The translations under genes and the position numbers were made by a program. Below are positions 61,425-61,737 of a DNA stretch of 61,737 nucleotides, in pieces (the first letter of the stretch is position 1; each line of letters starts with the position of its first letter). This DNA is from an archaeon (GTDB lineage: Archaea > Thermoproteota > Nitrososphaeria > Nitrososphaerales > UBA183). The stretch lies in contig JAJYNM010000058.1 in the NCBI GenBank assembly GCA_021786335.1, positions 1-61,737 on the forward strand. Direction: 5' to 3'. The notes beneath the pieces are model-generated. The model worked only from the letters and a program-made list of their open reading frames with translations, ran no database searches and was not told the origin of the DNA.

Positions 61425-61737
61425 CTAGTACGAGGCACCCTCGGTGGAAGCAGATTCGGCAGACGGGAGAGACGAGGGGATGTCCGGGAACTTCTCGCGC
61501 ATGCGCGTCTCCGCCACGGCCGAGGCCTCGGCCAAGATCTTCTCGGCGTCCTCGTTGGCGGCTTCGAAGTTGAGGGAGTACCCACCTACGGTCCCTGCGT
61601 CCACCAGGATGCTGCTGAGCAGACCAGAGATCTCGCCGATCTCGTTCTCGGCCTCTGGCAACACGCCCACCAAGCCTTGCTTGACGTTGCGTATCACCGA
61701 CATGGCCGGCGTCAACGTGACGACGATGTCGCCTAGT
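61425..61737 (-). CDS. cdvB: CdvB-family ESCRT-III-like cell-division protein (partial, C-terminal part)
   Basis: The minus-strand frame is open from the right edge and encodes about 103 residues to its stop. LTPAMSVIRNVKQGLVGVLP, ENEIGEISGLLSSILVDAG, FEAANEDAEKILAEASAVAE and RMREKFPDIPSSLP match the helical core and tail of archaeal CdvB (Snf7-like) proteins, including the Phe-Pro-x-Ile/Leu-Pro ending common in Thermoproteota. CdvB polymerises at mid-cell and constricts the membrane. The missing N-terminus lies beyond the window. An internal TTG or ATG could be mistaken for the start, but the open frame and homology continue outward. Could be any of the CdvB paralogues. Confidence 0.85.
   Translation of the reverse strand, partial: LGDIVVTLTPAMSVIRNVKQGLVGVLPEAENEIGEISGLLSSILVDAGTVGGYSLNFEAANEDAEKILAEASAVAETRMREKFPDIPSSLPSAESASTEGASY

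Noticed and set aside
1..61737. CRISPR arrays, rRNA genes and regular tandem repeats
   Set aside because: No regularly spaced repeats or rRNA-like conserved stretches were seen on reading through the window.

Overview
The window is about 61.7 kb of GC-rich archaeal chromosome. Many genes have a TATA-like box 25-35 nt in front of an ATG, GTG or TTG, as expected for leaderless archaeal transcription. There is an F420-dependent enzyme, and the right edge carries the C-terminal part of a CdvB/ESCRT-III cell-division protein. Together these point to a member of the TACK group (Thermoproteota, perhaps an uncultured heterotrophic Nitrososphaeria-like lineage). The exact lineage is an inference.

Layout. 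Positions 1-4800 (minus strand) hold an Opp/Dpp-type ABC importer: ATPases dppD and dppF, permeases dppB and dppC, and the signal peptide of a binding protein cut by the window edge. Positions 4850-6765 hold a small membrane ORF, a frameshifted enolase-superfamily remnant and a solitary ParB-like protein. From about 7.1 kb to 61 kb almost everything is carbohydrate metabolism: xylose-isomerase-like TIM barrels (four), Gfo/Idh/MocA oxidoreductases (six), enolase-superfamily sugar-acid dehydratases (five intact), short-chain epimerase/dehydrogenases (three), zinc alcohol dehydrogenases (two), an SMP-30 lactonase, a FAH-family enzyme, an RraA-like aldolase, a mannonate dehydratase and a tetronate kinase / class II aldolase / dehydrogenase set. 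Glycan-cutting candidates are a GH98-like protein, a GH38-like alpha-mannosidase, a GH36 alpha-galactosidase, a GH43-like beta-propeller and a sulfatase-fold hydrolase. Also present are an M61 peptidase, an ABC exporter with a C-terminal DUF1854 domain, an FG-GAP propeller and one decayed insertion sequence (15517-16293).

How the genes may work together (inference). None of the glycosidases has a signal peptide, so oligosaccharides are probably imported by the Opp-type transporter and cut in the cytoplasm. The monosaccharides would be oxidised by MDR, SDR or F420 enzymes, lactones opened by the SMP-30 protein, aldonic acids dehydrated by enolase-superfamily enzymes or UxuA, and the 2-keto-3-deoxy acids processed by FAH or aldolase enzymes, as in non-phosphorylative Entner-Doudoroff-like routes. 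The repeated pairing of Gfo/Idh/MocA enzymes with xylose-isomerase-like barrels also suggests oxidative (3-keto) cleavage of glycosides.

Several loci carry single-base frameshifts or stops: the enolase remnant, a SnoaL-like gene, the transposase, a small ORF beside the IS, the 5' end of the GH98-like gene and a region before the GH38 gene. They are either real decay or assembly errors. I see no rRNA, tRNA or CRISPR array.
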